A DNA stretch of 64,000 nucleotides from Eublepharis macularius (GCF_028583425.1 NC_072800.1:11669001-11733000), one strand, 5' to 3'. Numbered from the stretch's first letter, positions 43,170 to 55,369 are shown. The notes: generated from the letters alone by a model not told the origin. Program-made: numbers and translations.

Positions 43170-43541
43170 ACAGGGCCGGAGCGCTCATAGAGGCCAGGTA
43201 GGCAGTGGCCTCAGGCACGGGGTGCTGGAGGGAGCGCCGGAGGAGGCGCAGGGGGCAGGAGCGTGCACCACAAAGCAGCAGCCTCCTATCCCTCCTGCCC
43301 TGCTCTGCCGCCGCCAGCACAAGCCCCCGGCCGGGTGCAGCCGCCGCGGGCAGGCATCTGCAGTGGCGCAGGCAACCAAGCGGGAGAGCTTGGAGGCTGC
43401 CCGAAGCAGTGATTGGGCCGGCGGCTGTGGCGTGTGCGCGCACGCTCCCATGATGACGTCACGTGTGACATCATCACGCAGGCCAGTGCGGGGGGAGGGC
43501 GCCCGGCCAGCCACGAGTGCCACAAACCCTTACACCGCCCC
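43170..43541. mobile_element. GC-rich hAT-like insertion splitting the L1 RT motif [10 protein letters not shown]
   Basis: GGCACCA at 43162-43168 is repeated at 43542-43548, and removing the insert restores the L1 frame. The left end reads CAGGGCCGGAGCGC and the right end CACCGCCCC, a weak inverted pair. It has no coding capacity. It contains GATGACGTCACGTGTGACAT-type symmetric sequence near 43450-43475. Confidence 0.65.
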
Positions 43542-43690
43542 GGCACCAGACAAGGTTGCCCATTATCCCCCATTTTGTTTGCTTTAACTATAGAACCTCT
43601 TGCTATAGCTATTAGGGACAACAACAATATACACGGCATAGACACGAAACTTCATAATTTTAAACTTAGTATTTTTGCAGATGATATGTT

Positions 43691-44161
43691 TTTTTTTAAC
43701 AATTTTTTTTTAAAAAACCAACCAACCAAACAAACAAACACAATGTACAGAAGTAAAATAGAACAACAACAAAGTCTTAGTGAACTATATACAATTATAT
43801 GCATAGATGTGAAATTTGTGAAATGCTTTAGTTTTTATACAGGAATAAGGAAATTAGATAATAAACGTCAAATCTGAGTAACAAAAAGTAAATGCTTAGG
43901 TGGAGAGTGATTTGTATTGGAAATGAATTCAATGAATGGTAACCATTTTGCAATAAAATCAGTTTCTTTCAAATAGTGTTCACTCTGGTATAATTCGTCA
44001 TGTATTTTTTCTTGTATATAGTGGTCCCATATTTTTTCTAACCATTTTTCTGCTGTGGGAACCGTCTTTGATTTCCAATGTAAAGCTAGCAAGTTCTTAG
44101 CTACAACCAAAAGGTTGCTAATTAGATCTTTTCTTATTTGTGGAATTTCGAAAGTATCCCT
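43691..44161 (-). mobile_element. 5'-truncated L1 3' end, inserted antisense in the L1 FADD motif
   Basis: It is flanked by TGATATGTT at 43682-43690 and 44162-44170. A poly(T) run on the plus strand at the left is its A-tail. The minus strand encodes the end of an L1 ORF2 (VVAKNLLALHWKSKTVPTAE, then KWLEKIWDHYIQEKIHDELY), stop near 43868. Removing it restores FADDM-LVYLTDP in the host L1. Confidence 0.85.
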
Positions 44162-46078
44162 TGATATGTTGGTTTACCTTACAGACCCAGCAAACTCGAT
44201 AAAACACTTACAGGTTACATTAACAAACTTCAGTATGATTTCAGGCCTATCTATTAATCAGTCTAAATCATAACTACTCCCAGTGTACTTACAAACCAAA
44301 AGCATCAACTTGATCAAAAAATATTCTAACTACCAATGGGCTCCTAATAAAATCTCATACCTAGGCATAACTATACCAACAGACTTGAAACATCTGCTGA
44401 AACTAAATCATGACAAGATAATAAATCAGGTAAAACTAAATTTAGATAAATGGAATAAAAATAACGCTTCTTGGTTTGAGAGATATCACCTAATAAAAAC
44501 CTTTGTTATTCCCAAATTCCTTTTTCTTATGAGAGCGATCCCATTAAAAATCCCCCTTAAAACACTAAAACATTGGCAGAGCCTTTTAAATAAATTTTTA
44601 TGGAATAAAAAGAAACCAAGAATTGCCTTTGGTACACTTAGATTAAAACATTCACAAGGAGGATTTAACTACCCGGATTTAGAAATATATCAAGCTTCAA
44701 TTAGACTACTTAACATAATACAAATTTTGAATATTTCAGAACCCACAGATTAGGTTAAAACGTTACTACCAGACGACAAACCTATCATGATACAAAATAT
44801 TATATGGAATGACAAAAAAGACCGCCCAACAATAACTAAAAATAATCCCTTTCTAGAAGCCATTCTGAACATATGGGACCAATATAGACAAAATCTTGCC
44901 AAATACATCAAAATTTTCATCATTCCTGGGTCAAAAATGGTTTCCACCTGGACAATCAAAAGAATTTATGAACATGTGGCAACAGAATAAGACAATACGT
45001 ATAATGGATATATCATCAAGAACAAATATTTTGAGCAAAATAAAACTGGAACAAAAACTAAAACAAAGAATCCAGTGGTTCATGTATCATCAACTTGCAC
45101 ACATGATGAACCAAATCAATATAAAAAACATCCTTAGTATACCCATGACAGATTTTGAACACCTCTTAAACCATACGCATTTACTGCAAAAGGGCCTAAT
45201 ATCTAAACTATACAATTTACTCCTAAATACATATAAACATAAAATACAGAAGTACCAACACGACTGGCAACAGGATTGTAAATCAGAAATTACAACAAAT
45301 CAATGGGGAAAAAAATCTGGTCCTCAAATATGTTCACCACTAGTACTATTACAACTAAAATCCAGTCATACAAAATACTTCATAGATGCTATATAACACC
45401 TGAGAGGCTTTCATTAATGTCACCCCCAAACCCACTACTATGTTGGAAAGACCGTGGTTCTATTGGTTCATTTGCACATTGTTGGTGGGAATGCCCTCAA
45501 CTAAAAAAATTTTGGACAGAAATCCTAAAACAAATAAAAGTGATCACAAGCTATACAATTCCATTCGACCCTAAATTGATTTTTTTAGATCAATGGGATC
45601 CCATTATGGTTCTCACTATTAGAAAAGACTTAATTCGAAGTTTATTGTCAGCAGCTAAATTATTAATAGCTTCTAATTGGAAATACCCCAAAATCCCCAC
45701 AATTGAAAATTGGATGCTGAATTATGGGATCACTATATTCAAGAGAAAATCTATGACAGCTTGTATCAATCACAACACTACCCAAAAGAAACTGTTTTCT
45801 TCTCTAAATGGTTCCCCTTTTTTGAATACTTAACATGCAATGATACTCATCCTCCCAGGCACCTTTCCTTTGCATCTTTAAACTAAAAGAATCTGTTGCA
45901 CAGTAATCACTAATGTTTCATCTGCTGTTAGATATTATAATCACGTTACACTGTCTCTTATCTTGTAGACTATAATAGTGTTAATGTATGCTGATTCACA
46001 ATATTGTATTTTATAGCAGCCTTGTATTTGTAATGCAAGGTTTATAAAATAAAAATTATATTTTTTAAAAAACATACG

Positions 46079-46685
46079 TCTTCAGGAAAGAATTATTAAG
46101 CTGGAAATGGCAGCGAGACAGAGGAACATCAAATGTAGGGTTTTTGAAGAGGACATTAATGCAGGTGAAGGTCTGACTAACTTTTTGGCATCATGGCTAC
46201 AGATGCAGCTACAGTTGGAGGATGAGGAAGTTATTAAAATAGAAAATGCATATAGAGAGGGGATAAGGAAACAAGCAAAAAGAAATTTCCCTAGAGATAT
46301 AATAGCCACAATTCCTGAAGTGACAATCAGAAAAAAGATCTTTGGAACGGCTAAATCTAGAGGAGCCTTAGACTATAATGGAACTCAAATACTAGTACTC
46401 ACAGACTTATCCCCAGAGGTTTTCAATAAGAGAAGAGAATTAAAAAGCATTACTGAAGCACTAAGAAATGCCCAAATCAGTTACAACTGGACAAACTTAA
46501 CTACTCTGCAAGTTAAATATAAGGACAAGATTTATAAAGCAACAGACCAAAGCTCAGGATCAGCTTTATTAAGTGCTGTAGGAATTGAAACCTCAATGGA
46601 AGTGGAGAAGAACCTGCAAAAGAGAAGAATGCCAATAGACTTGTCCCCTTCCAAGAGCAGTAAAATACCAGTCCGTTGGAATTAA
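46079..46685 (+). pseudogene. Outer L1 ORF1, 3' part
   Basis: It resumes right after the AAACATACG duplication with LQERIIKLEMAARQRNIKCR. It contains the RNA-binding part (RNFPRDIIATIPEVTIRKKI) and the C-terminal domain (ALRNAQISYNWTNLTTLQVK), ending TAA at 46683. No frameshift is seen in this part, so the inner L1 inserted into an ORF1 that was still fairly well preserved. Confidence 0.85.
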
Positions 46686-47630
46686 CTGTTTGCATCAGAC
46701 ATCCAGGGCATAAGTCACGAGTTGTGAGAAATGGAATCATTCCAAAAGAGCTCCAATAGGGGTGGGGGGAGGAATAGGAGGGTATACTACTTAGCCCTTC
46801 CTGGTCTTTTTGGTTCCCGGAGTTGGTAAAAAGAAACCAATAACTTGTGGGGTGGATACCCACAGGTTAAAGGGAACAGGTGTGTGTTTATTTTAGATAG
46901 TTATTAGAAGGGGAAGGAGGGAGGTGGGGAGGAAGGAGAGGAAGGGAAGGGGAGAGTGGTTGTATAGTTACAAGAGGGGAAAAATCAGAAAAAGGGGGGG
47001 AGAAAGTGTTAAATAAATATTAAAGAATAAGAGGTATTAGAAAAGAGTAGTTTGGGAAGGAAGTGGGGAGGAAGAGGGAGGACTGGACGGAGGGAGGTTT
47101 GGAGGGGTTGGTTGTGTTAATTATATTAATATAAAAAAGAAAAAATAACAACTTTGAATAACGTAGAAGTCATAGATACAGTTTAAAGTTAATGTGATTA
47201 GACTGAGAAGATTGGTTGGGGTATTAAGATTATTTAAACACAGATTTTGTTATTAGGATCCCTGTTGTATGTGGGTAGGCAAGAGGGAGGACTGGGTGGA
47301 GGGGAATTTGGGGGTGCCGGTTGAGTCTGTGAGTATAACTATAACATTATAAAAAGAAGGGAAAAAGGAAAACTAAACAGAACAAAACAAACAATTTTTT
47401 TTGAATAACATAGAAGGTATAGTTACAATTTTAAAGTAGGTGTGATCAGTTTGAAAATAATAGGTGTTATATTCGGAAAATATAATTACTGTTTTTGCAC
47501 TGTAAGTGGTACTTGATTGCTCAAAATTTCTAAAAGGTTATCTTAAGAAATTAACAATTAAAAAAAATCAATTGGCATTTCCTAATAGTAGTACAATAAC
47601 AGAGAACATACATTCAAATAAATGAAAGAA
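46686..47630 (+). other. Purine-rich inter-ORF spacer of the outer L1
   Basis: About 945 bp of G/A-rich sequence (AGGAGGGAGGTGGGGAGGAA near 46915, and similar blocks near 47060 and 47285) between ORF1 and ORF2, matching the layout of the inner L1. The block GAGGACTGG.CGGAGGG recurs about 210 bp apart. Confidence 0.6.
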
Positions 47631-48367
47631 TGAGTCAATACTTAAAAGTCATTTCTTACAATGCACGTGGTCTTAATAATCCAATTATGAAAAAAATAAT
47701 AATGACTAATTTGACAAAATTAAAACCAAATATTTCAAGAGATGCATTTTAGACATATCAATAGACAGGAATTTAAAACAAGCTGGATACAACATCAGAT
47801 ACATGCGTAAGGTACATCCAAGGCAAGAGGTGTCTCAATACTTATATCTAAAAATACAACGTTTACAATAACAGCAATTTGCCAGGACCAATTAGGGAGA
47901 TCTCTTTATTAAAGGGCTTATAGAGGGCAGAATGTTTACGATAGTTTCACTTTATGCCCCCAATGCAAACTAATTAAATTTTTTGGAGGAAACTTTAAGC
48001 AAACTACATAACTTTCAGGAAGGAGAATTGATAATCAGGGGAGATTTTAACTGCATAATGAATTATGCACTGGATAGGTCTCATCACAACACCAAGCAAC
48101 ATAAAAAAAATAATAAAAACAAATCCTGTATGCTAAAACTGATAGATAGATTTCAACTAGTAGATATTGGAGTCAGTTGCATGAACAAGAAAGAGATTAC
48201 ACGTATTATTCACCAAGACATGACATGTACACTAGTATAGACTACATATTAATTTCACAAGGGCTAGTTAAGACTACAATAAATCCAGAAATAGGAAATA
48301 TTGTATGGTCGGATCATGCTTGGACAAGTTGCATTTTTTCTATTGGTAATGAAAGTATACCTACAAA

Positions 48368-49451
48368 CAAGGCTTTTTTCTGGGAAAAGTGGTGGTGGAA
48401 CTCAGTGGATTGCCCTCGGAGAAAAGGGTCACATGGCTGGTGGCCCCACCCCCTGATCTCCAGACAGAGGGGAGTTGAGATTTCCCTCCGTGCCACTGCT
48501 CCCCTCTGTCTGGAGATCAGGGGGCGGGGCCACCAGCCATGTGACCATTTTCAAGAGGTTCCGGAACTCCGTTACACCGCGTTCCAGCTGAAAAAAAGCC
48601 CTGCTTATGATTTGGTATATGGCAGGAGTACAGATTGTGTACAGCTCAGATAATCCTTCAAAAGAGCAACGATGCAGAGCAGGTGTAGAACAAGACAGAA
48701 TTTAATGTCATATTGTTGACTGGGCAGGCGTCCTGGCAATATACGTTTTAAACATATTTTAACTGATTTGTATCTGTTACTTCTGACACTTTTCAGAATT
48801 CCTTGTCCCCACTAAAAGTAGAGCATTCATGCACAGGAAACAGAATACTACTGGTTCCAGGGACAAATGATAAGGAATGGCCGTCAACATCCTTCTCTCC
48901 CCAGGTGCTTCTCTGTGTTGTTTGGCTTTTGATGGTTGGAAACAAAATCCAGCAAGGCAGTTTGTGTATCCTACAACTGTCAATTTTTAATTTCTACGTA
49001 TGGCCATTTAGTAGTCGTATGCATGCATTGCTACTGGGATGCTGTTTGGGAAAAATCACTATGTAACAGCACAAGGGCTAACATTAAGCAGCAACAGATA
49101 CCTGCAAAAAAATTCCAATGCTCTTTTCAATTTGCAGCATGGAATTACTTCCAGCCAATCTAAACCTCATCAGGCACCATACAGTCAATCAGGACTTTTT
49201 TTCTGGGAAAAGAGGTGGTGGAACTCAGGACCACACAGTGACGTCACTTGGGGTCAGCTGGAACAAGGGGGTAGTTTTTAAAGTTTAAATTGCCCTCGAT
49301 GAAAATGGTCACATGGTCAGTGGAGCAGCGTGGAGGGCAATCTAAACTCCCCTCTGTCTGGAGATCAGGGAGCGGGGTCACCGGCCATGTGACCATTTTC
49401 CAGAGGTGCCGGAACTCCGTTCCACCACATGCCTGCTGAAAAAAAGCCCTG
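48368..49451. mobile_element. Composite of two CAGGGCTTTTTTTC MITEs around 590 bp of other DNA
   Basis: The first MITE (48368-48602) and the second (about 49191-49451) lie in the same orientation. The 8-mer CCTACAAA occurs directly before the left end (48360-48367) and directly after the right end (49452-49459), and the L1 frame resumes there. Neither MITE alone has a duplication at its inner end. The 590-bp middle shows no gene; its best frames are short. Confidence 0.75.
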
Positions 49452-49687
49452 CCTACAAAACATTGGACTTTTAATAAAAAAATTCTTAATAATGGCTATG
49501 CTAGCAAAAAAATAGAACAATTCATTACCCAATATCTAAATGATAACAACAAGGAGGATACAACAGCTCATATGAGATGGGATGCACTCAAAGTAGTTCT
49601 AAGGGGTCAAATTATTTCTAAAGAAAGAACAAAGAACTGCAATTATTGCTAGAATAGGACAACTGGAAGCACAACACAAAAGAATAG

Positions 49688-50697
49688 TGTTACCGGAACT
49701 GGTCTCCTTGCAATAAAATGATTTGTGGAGGAATTAGCAAGCAAGGAGAATGGCCATGCAAGAGGCCAGTAACTGCAGAGATCTATGACAAACAAGGCTG
49801 GTGCTTAACATCAAACAACAACTTTTATTAAAGAACAAAATTGCATGCACATACAATCAGAATTATAGGGAGTAAAATAATTACACACACACACAGAGTC
49901 CTAGGAAGCTTAGCCAGAAAGTGGGAAAAGAGAGAGGGAGCAAATATATCTACCTATCCGATGAGCAGGGAAGTCTGCGGAGGGAGAGCTTCAAACATCC
50001 AGCATTCTCGGCCAAGGGAGCAAGAGGCTTAGGGTGAACCTCAAGGGAACAGTGCTTTGGATCCAGTAAGCGTGCATGATTTGAATGAGGCCAGGGCCCT
50101 ACCTTTATAGGTAAAATGTGCCCTGACGTGGGAGAGCCCACCTAGCCATTAGAACAAAGGCTCCAACAGTCAGTTCCTGGGTTTGACAAAAGGTTTGATT
50201 ACCTTGGTTGGTGGCTGCCGGGGTGTGTGAAAGCAAATGCAAAACATGTTCCAATGCTGCACAAAAGGGATAGTTTGTTAGTGAATTCCACCAGAGCTAA
50301 GTTGATGGATTTTAGGTGGGGACTGTACTTTCCCAGGAACAACTGTCTATACTTATGAATGTAATTTGATTAGCTCCTCAATCATGGACCGGAGGTCTCA
50401 TCATGGAAGAGGGGAAAAGAATGTGTTAAGTGGGGATGGCTCTGCAAGACCTTTGTTGTGCTGGATTCCTTTGGGACTGGAGGGACTGCAAATCCAATCA
50501 CCTCTTAATCACTCCGCATTCCTGTGTGGCATTCCATGCATGCTGTGTTCTCCTGGGTGGGATTCAGCAACTGTTGGAGGTTCTCTGGTGGCAATACTGC
50601 TGCCATTTTAAATCCAGAGGCCTGGTGATGTTCAATATCACGAGCAGCCATGTTAAAATGGCTATTAAAATGGCAGAGGCTGGGCTGACCGCTTACA
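49688..50697 (-). mobile_element. Solo LTR, 1010 bp, minus orientation
   Basis: It runs from TGTTACC to GCTTACA, with ATAG at 49684-49687 and again at 50698-50701. The L1 frame is restored when it is removed. On the minus strand a TATA box (CTATAAAGGTAGG near 50105) precedes a poly(A) signal (AATAAAAGTTGTTG near 49830), the right order and spacing for an LTR promoter and R region. No internal retroviral genes are present. Confidence 0.85.
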
Positions 50698-52351
50698 ATA
50701 GGAAGTAAAAAAACTTATTGGGAGTTGCTTAAAGAACATAAAATGCTAGCAACCCTAGAATCTGATCAAATAAAAAGCAATCTTTTGTTTTTAAAACAAA
50801 AGTATTGGGTACAATACACCCAAAAACTTAATGATTCTATCCTGGAAGGTTAAAGAAAAACATGTCAAAACAAATAACAGCAATACGCAACAGTAAAGGA
50901 CAAATTAAACACAAACCAAAAGATATAACCCATATTTTTAAAAAATACTATAAGAAATTATACACCTCAAAAATCCAACTGAAGACTCATTTAAACAATA
51001 TTGACAAAATCATAAACAAATAAAGACACTTACAGAATCACATAGACAATTATTAGAAAACCCAATTACAACACAGGAAGTTAAAGACACAATACAAAGG
51101 TTAAAAAACAACAAGGCAGTGGGGCCGGATGGTTACCCTCTGGACTTTTATAAGAAATTTATTAATAACATTCTATATCCCTTAACAGATGCCTGTAACG
51201 AACTTTTAAACCTGGGACAGCAACTTCCATCATGGAAGCAAGCTCCTATAACAGTAATTCATAAGCAAGGTAGAGATCCAAAAGACCCGGCATCATACGG
51301 CCCGATCTCGCTCCTTAACCAGGACTACAAAATTTATACAGCAATAATGGCAGAAAGAATTAATTCATTTATTAAGGACTACATACATCAAGATCAGACA
51401 GGTTTTATACCTGGGAGAGACTTGACAGAAAATATGTATAAAACACTTAATATTATTTCTGCTAATAAACATCAAAAAACTACAACATTACTAGTATCGT
51501 TAGATATAGAAAAGGCATTCAACTCCCTGGAAACAACATATCTAATTGAACTGCTAAAAGCTATGAAATTTGGAACTAAATTTACAAATTCCATTAGAAC
51601 AATCTATACACAGGCTAGAGCACAAATTAAAATAAATGAAATGCCCTTCAGAAACACTCACATGGTCAAGGGGAATGAGACAGGGTTGCCCACTGTCACT
51701 GACTCTCTTTGCACTAGCTCTGGAACCTCTGGCACCCTCAACGCGTCAACATGAGAAAATACAAGGAGTAGAAGTAGCATCCAAGTCCTACAAGCTTAAC
51801 TTATTTGCAGACAATATGTTATTATTCATTACTAATCCAGAGAGTGCATTAATACATCTACAAGAGGTATTACAGGAGTTTGCACAAGTGTCTGGTTTGA
51901 AAACAAATATGTCTTAATCTACCATACTACCATTAAATATCTCAACGCAAACAAAAAATTATTTATCTTCTAAATTTAGTTACCGTTGGGCAGATGAAAC
52001 ACTGAAGTATTTGGGCATAAATATCCTGAAAATTTTAGATCAATTAATACAACATAATCACGTTCAAAAAATAAAAGAAATCAAACAAGAACTGGCCCAA
52101 AGAAATAAACATCAATACACATGGTTAGATAGATATCGTATTATAAAATCTTTTATTCTTCCAAAATAACTATTTCTTTTCCGAGCAATCCCTTTAACAC
52201 CACCACTGGCGAGCATTAAATTACGGCAAACTATGTTAAACAAATTTTTATGGCATAAGAAGAAGTCAAGGAGTTCATTCATTACCCTTAGACAAAAAGC
52301 TCATTAAAGTCGCTTTAATTACCCTGACTTGAAAACATATGCAATTGCATC

Positions 52352-52561
52352 CAGGGCCGTTTCCACACTGTCTATAAATCGCACGAGACTCACGGAAGGC
52401 TGCCAGCTTCCTCATGCGATTTTTGACGCCATCTATTTACAAAACACCACAAACAGTGATTTATGGCGTTTTGTAGTTGGATGGTGTTAAAAATCGCGCG
52501 AGGAAGCCGGCAGCCTTCCGTGAGTCTCGTGCAATTTATAGACAGTGTGGAAACAGCCCTG
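52352..52561. mobile_element. Foldback MITE (CAGGGCCGTTTCCACAC family)
   Basis: The left end CAGGGCCGTTTCCACACTGT and the right end are inverted copies. The arms extend about 90 bp each (GTGAGTCTCGTGCAATTTAT type) around a short AT-rich loop. Partial copies of the same end type lie at about 8868 and 11127. No clear target duplication. Confidence 0.75.
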
Positions 52562-53240
52562 GATTAGTTAATATCTTACAGATGCTGCAAGGCAAAAAAG
52601 ACTGGATTGGATACAAATAATGACCCCAATATACTACCCATATAAGATTCAAGAATTAATATGGAATAAAAAAAGAAGTCACTGGTCAAAAATAAAACAA
52701 AACACATTTTTAGAAGATATCTTGAAGACTTGGGACACCCAAAAAGATAAACTACTTCCAAAAATGTCTAGATACTCCACATTTACAATGCAAGATTGGT
52801 TTCCCCCAGGAAAAACACCACAAATAAATAAACTGTGGAAACAAACTAAACTGACAAGACTGGTAGATAAAACGTTAAACATCATGACCAGGGTAGAACT
52901 TGAAGAAAAAGCTAACCAGCAAATCCCTTGGTTTGCATATTTTCAACTCAATTTTATGGCATCTCATGTACATCTAGCAGAGATCCTTAAGGAACAAAAG
53001 ACTGATTTTGAGACAATATTAGAACAAAAGGAATATAAACAGAAAGGGCTTTTATCTAAAGTTTATAATATTCTACTCAAACCAAGAGATCGGATAAGAC
53101 ATACATATTAGAAGAAATGGGATCAAGAGCGGGAAATAGTAATCCTCTAAAGCAATGGGGAAAAGTTTGGACTGAGATATTTAACTCACCAATAACATCT
53201 ACTAAATTTACAAACCTGTATTTTAACAGGATTATTATGG

Positions 53241-53866
53241 ATCTTTCTGGGACATTACTGTCAGTGGAAGAAATCTTAAATGTAAATAGTTAGAAATTTT
53301 TGTTGTTGATAAGAAAATAATTATATGGACAATTATGTTGTAAGTAACTGTTACAGTAAGATTTAAGTTTAAACATGCAAGTTGAAAAGTTTCAGTTTAA
53401 AAAAAATTATGTAGCACAGAGGCTACCACAGAGGTAGACTGGAGTAGGAATATGGAGAACAGAAGCTAACTGGAAGCCAATGGAATGGAATGGAATGGAT
53501 GCCCCCCTGAAATGAACAATGTCCAATTTGGTACCCAGTGACTTTTACCAACATGTAGAAGCCGACATCCTAAAGCGAGATCTGTGGATTTGCTGCTAGA
53601 AATAAACAATTCCAAGTGTTGCTTGATAATTCCTCAGTCTGGTTGTGCGTAGTAGTACTTGGAATTTAGTGTAGCTAATTAGGCCTAATTACAGAGAAAA
53701 GTCTGCTTGAAGTGAGTAAGGTCTGTTTTACTGCCGTGGAGGTTTTCATGAGATTATTTTTAAATAGCATTTTAAGAACATATAGGGTTCCACACTCGTT
53801 CTTCAAACACACTTACTCAGTGGGTTTCCATTCAACAATACTAAAATAACTATAGCTACATAATAT
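53241..53866. other. Non-coding stretch
   Basis: The first part may be the degraded 3' end of the outer L1 (an A-run near 53398). A TGGAATGGAATGGAATGGA short tandem repeat is at about 53480-53498. Nothing else can be supported. Confidence 0.35.
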
Positions 53867-54141
53867 GGAGCCCCGTGGCGCAGAGTGGTAAGCCTAAGCT
53901 CTGTTCACAATCTGAGTTCGATCCTGGCGGAAGCCAGGTTCAGGTAGCCAGCTCAAGGTCGACTCAGCCTTCCATCCTTCCGAGATCGGTATTATGAGTA
54001 CCCAGTTTCCTGGGGGTAAAGTGTAGATGACTGGAGAAGGCAATGGCAAACCACCCCGTAACAAAAAGTCTACCAAGAAAACATTGAGATGTAATGTGCC
54101 CCCATGGGTTAGTAATGACTCGGTGCATGCACCTTTACCTT
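53867..54141 (+). mobile_element. Sauria-type SINE
   Basis: It starts GGAGCCCCGTGGCGCAGAGT, a tRNA-like A box, with a B box near GAGTTCGATCCTGG. The middle has CAGCCTTCCATCCTTCCGAG and ACTGGAGAAGGCAATGGCAA, and the end is AATGACTCGGTGCATGCACC followed by TTTACC repeats (BovB-like tail). The 10-mer TACATAATAT at 53857-53866 and 54142-54151 is its target duplication. This family is characteristic of squamates. Confidence 0.93.
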
Positions 54142-54501
54142 TACATAATATTACAGTCCTGTTTTCCCATCATACTAGATTTTTGGTATAATAGAAAAAA
54201 ATTAAATAAGGATTTTATTCTTAATGAGGATTTTTGTACAGCTGAAATACCCTGTGCTAGTATTTTGGTATACTTTACCTGCAAATGAGCACCTGAGGAT
54301 TTCACAAATGCAGGCCATAGCTATAAACTGCTTTTCTGTTAGCAGTAAGCATTTTTGCTTGTGGAAGAGGGGGAGAACAATTTTTGCCAAATCCCCATCT
54401 CACATTTTGGGGGAGCATAGACAGCGGCAGTAGGAGAAGAGAGGTGCATAGGATCCACAGCAGTGTAAATTCAGAAACCAAATTACTAATATCTCACTTA
54501 C

Positions 54502-54645
54502 CATAAACCATGAAATTAGTTTCTGTACTCATTTCCTTATTTTCATATATATAGTTTACTTTGCAAGTATAACTTCCAGCATCACTGCCCCAAATATTAT
54601 AAATCTTCAAGCTGCCATCATCAGTTAAATCAAACCTTTGTGTTT
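54502..54645 (-). CDS. ZPBP-family gene, exon 3 (end of Ig-like domain)
   Basis: The exon is 144 bp, with acceptor GTATTTGTAG and donor GTAAGT, phase 1 in and 1 out. It reads RFDLTDDGSLKIYNIWGSDA, then GSYTCKVNY, the D-x-G-x-Y-x-C signature of the F strand of an Ig domain. It ends ...TETNFMVY, matching KKRYDFMVF of ZPBP2 as I remember it. With exon 2 it completes one Ig-like domain. Confidence 0.9.
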
Positions 54646-54999
54646 CTACAAATACAAACATATAAACAAAGTGATGAATACTGTATCATTAAGTGGTGCT
54701 GTAAAGGAACAAATCATAAAGTTTTAGACCCATGGGGCTCTAAAAGTCATGAAGGGACTTTACATTGATATCGAGCCGTAAGGCGGAATTCTCCATAGTA
54801 CCCTAACGTGCATTAGTATATGGTCAAAATATACAACCTTAGATTGTTATGTTACAAGCAAGAAAAGAAGAGAGGCCAAAGCAAGGAACAATGAATGTGG
54901 GCAGTTCAGTTCCATGATTCTGTGCCCTCCCTGTCACATGGGAGAAAGCAAAACAATAACAATGGAAACGAGATAACATAACACACTGCTACTGCCCAT

Positions 55000-55014
55000 C
55001 AATCACATCATTGT
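55000..55014. repeat. Target duplication of the Penelope-like element (left copy)
   Basis: CAATCACATCATTGT at 55000-55014 is repeated exactly at 58852-58866. Confidence 0.9.
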
Positions 55015-55085
55015 ATTGTCGAAGGCTTTCACGGCCGGAGAACGATGGTTGTTGTGGGTTTTCCGGGCTGTATTGCCGTGGTCTT

Positions 55086-55147
55086 GGTGTTGTAGTTCCT
55101 GACGTTTCGCCAGCAGCTGTGGCTGGCATCTTCAGAGGTGTAGCACC
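55086..55147 (-). ncRNA. Hammerhead ribozyme motif, downstream terminal repeat
   Basis: The minus strand has CTGAAGA (fits the core CUGANGA), then stem II GCCAGC/GCTGGC with a 7-base loop, then GAAAC and GTC at the expected cleavage position. Stem I can pair CCT with AGG and, after an internal loop, GGTG with CACC. Stem III is minimal, as described for Penelope-like elements, where dimers are thought to be active. Cleavage would follow the GTC. Confidence 0.7.
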
Positions 55148-55369
55148 AAAAGACAGAGATCTCTCAGTGTCACAGTGTGGAAAAGATGTAGGTCATTTGT
55201 ATCTACTCAGGAGGGGTGGGGTTGAGCTGAGTCATCCTGTAAGAGTTTCCCAGGGTGTGGAATGCTAATGGCAGGAGGCTTCACTGTATCCTGAGGAGGT
55301 TCTTTTGCATATGGATTGGTACTTGATGTGCTAATCTTCTCTGCAGGGCTATTGTCGGGGATAGAATGT

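Larger units (their letters stand above)
41470..45833 (+). pseudogene. L1 ORF2 of the inner element, remainder (multiply interrupted)
   Basis: The frame resumes with KDVQGRSVFIKGTINNQ and the endonuclease motifs SIYAPNQ, GGDLNY and SRIDYLF-like (TRIDYLFTS). The reverse transcriptase follows from 42573 (NNKAPGPDGYPSEFYK, NSYRPISLLNQDYKIF, LSLDIEKAFDSV). GT.QGCPLSP is split by an insertion at 43170. FADDM is split by another at 43691. The frame then continues with KISYLGITIPTDL and the C-terminal cysteine cluster (CWKDRGSIGSFAHCWWEC), ending near 45833. Several stops and frameshifts confirm it is dead. Confidence 0.88.
30991..46069 (+). mobile_element. Inner full-length L1, inserted in ORF1 of the outer L1
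   Basis: It is flanked by AAACATACG at 30982-30990 and 46070-46078. It has a GC-rich leader, ORF1, a spacer of about 1.1 kb, ORF2 and a short A-rich tail. Without its own three insertions it would be about 6.1 kb, the normal L1 length. All reading frames now carry shifts and insertions, so it is inactive. Confidence 0.88.
47631..53240 (+). pseudogene. Outer L1 ORF2 (interrupted by four insertions)
   Basis: The start ATG at 47631 gives MSQYLKVISYNARGLNNPIM. Endonuclease pieces follow (VSLYAPNAN, RGDFNCIMN where Gly is replaced by Arg, TYYSPRHDMYTSIDYIL, WSDHAW). The frame is broken by a composite MITE (48368-49451), a solo LTR (49688-50697) and a foldback MITE (52352-52561). RT motifs are readable: PDGYPLDFYKKF at 51124, SYGPISLLNQDYKIY, LDIEKAFNSLE, and FADNM where Asp is replaced by Asn. 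The C-terminal cysteine region appears lost after about 53240. Confidence 0.85.

Noticed and set aside
53867..54141. Functional tRNA gene
   Set aside because: The A and B boxes belong to a SINE with a BovB-like tail and target duplication; no cloverleaf is maintained.
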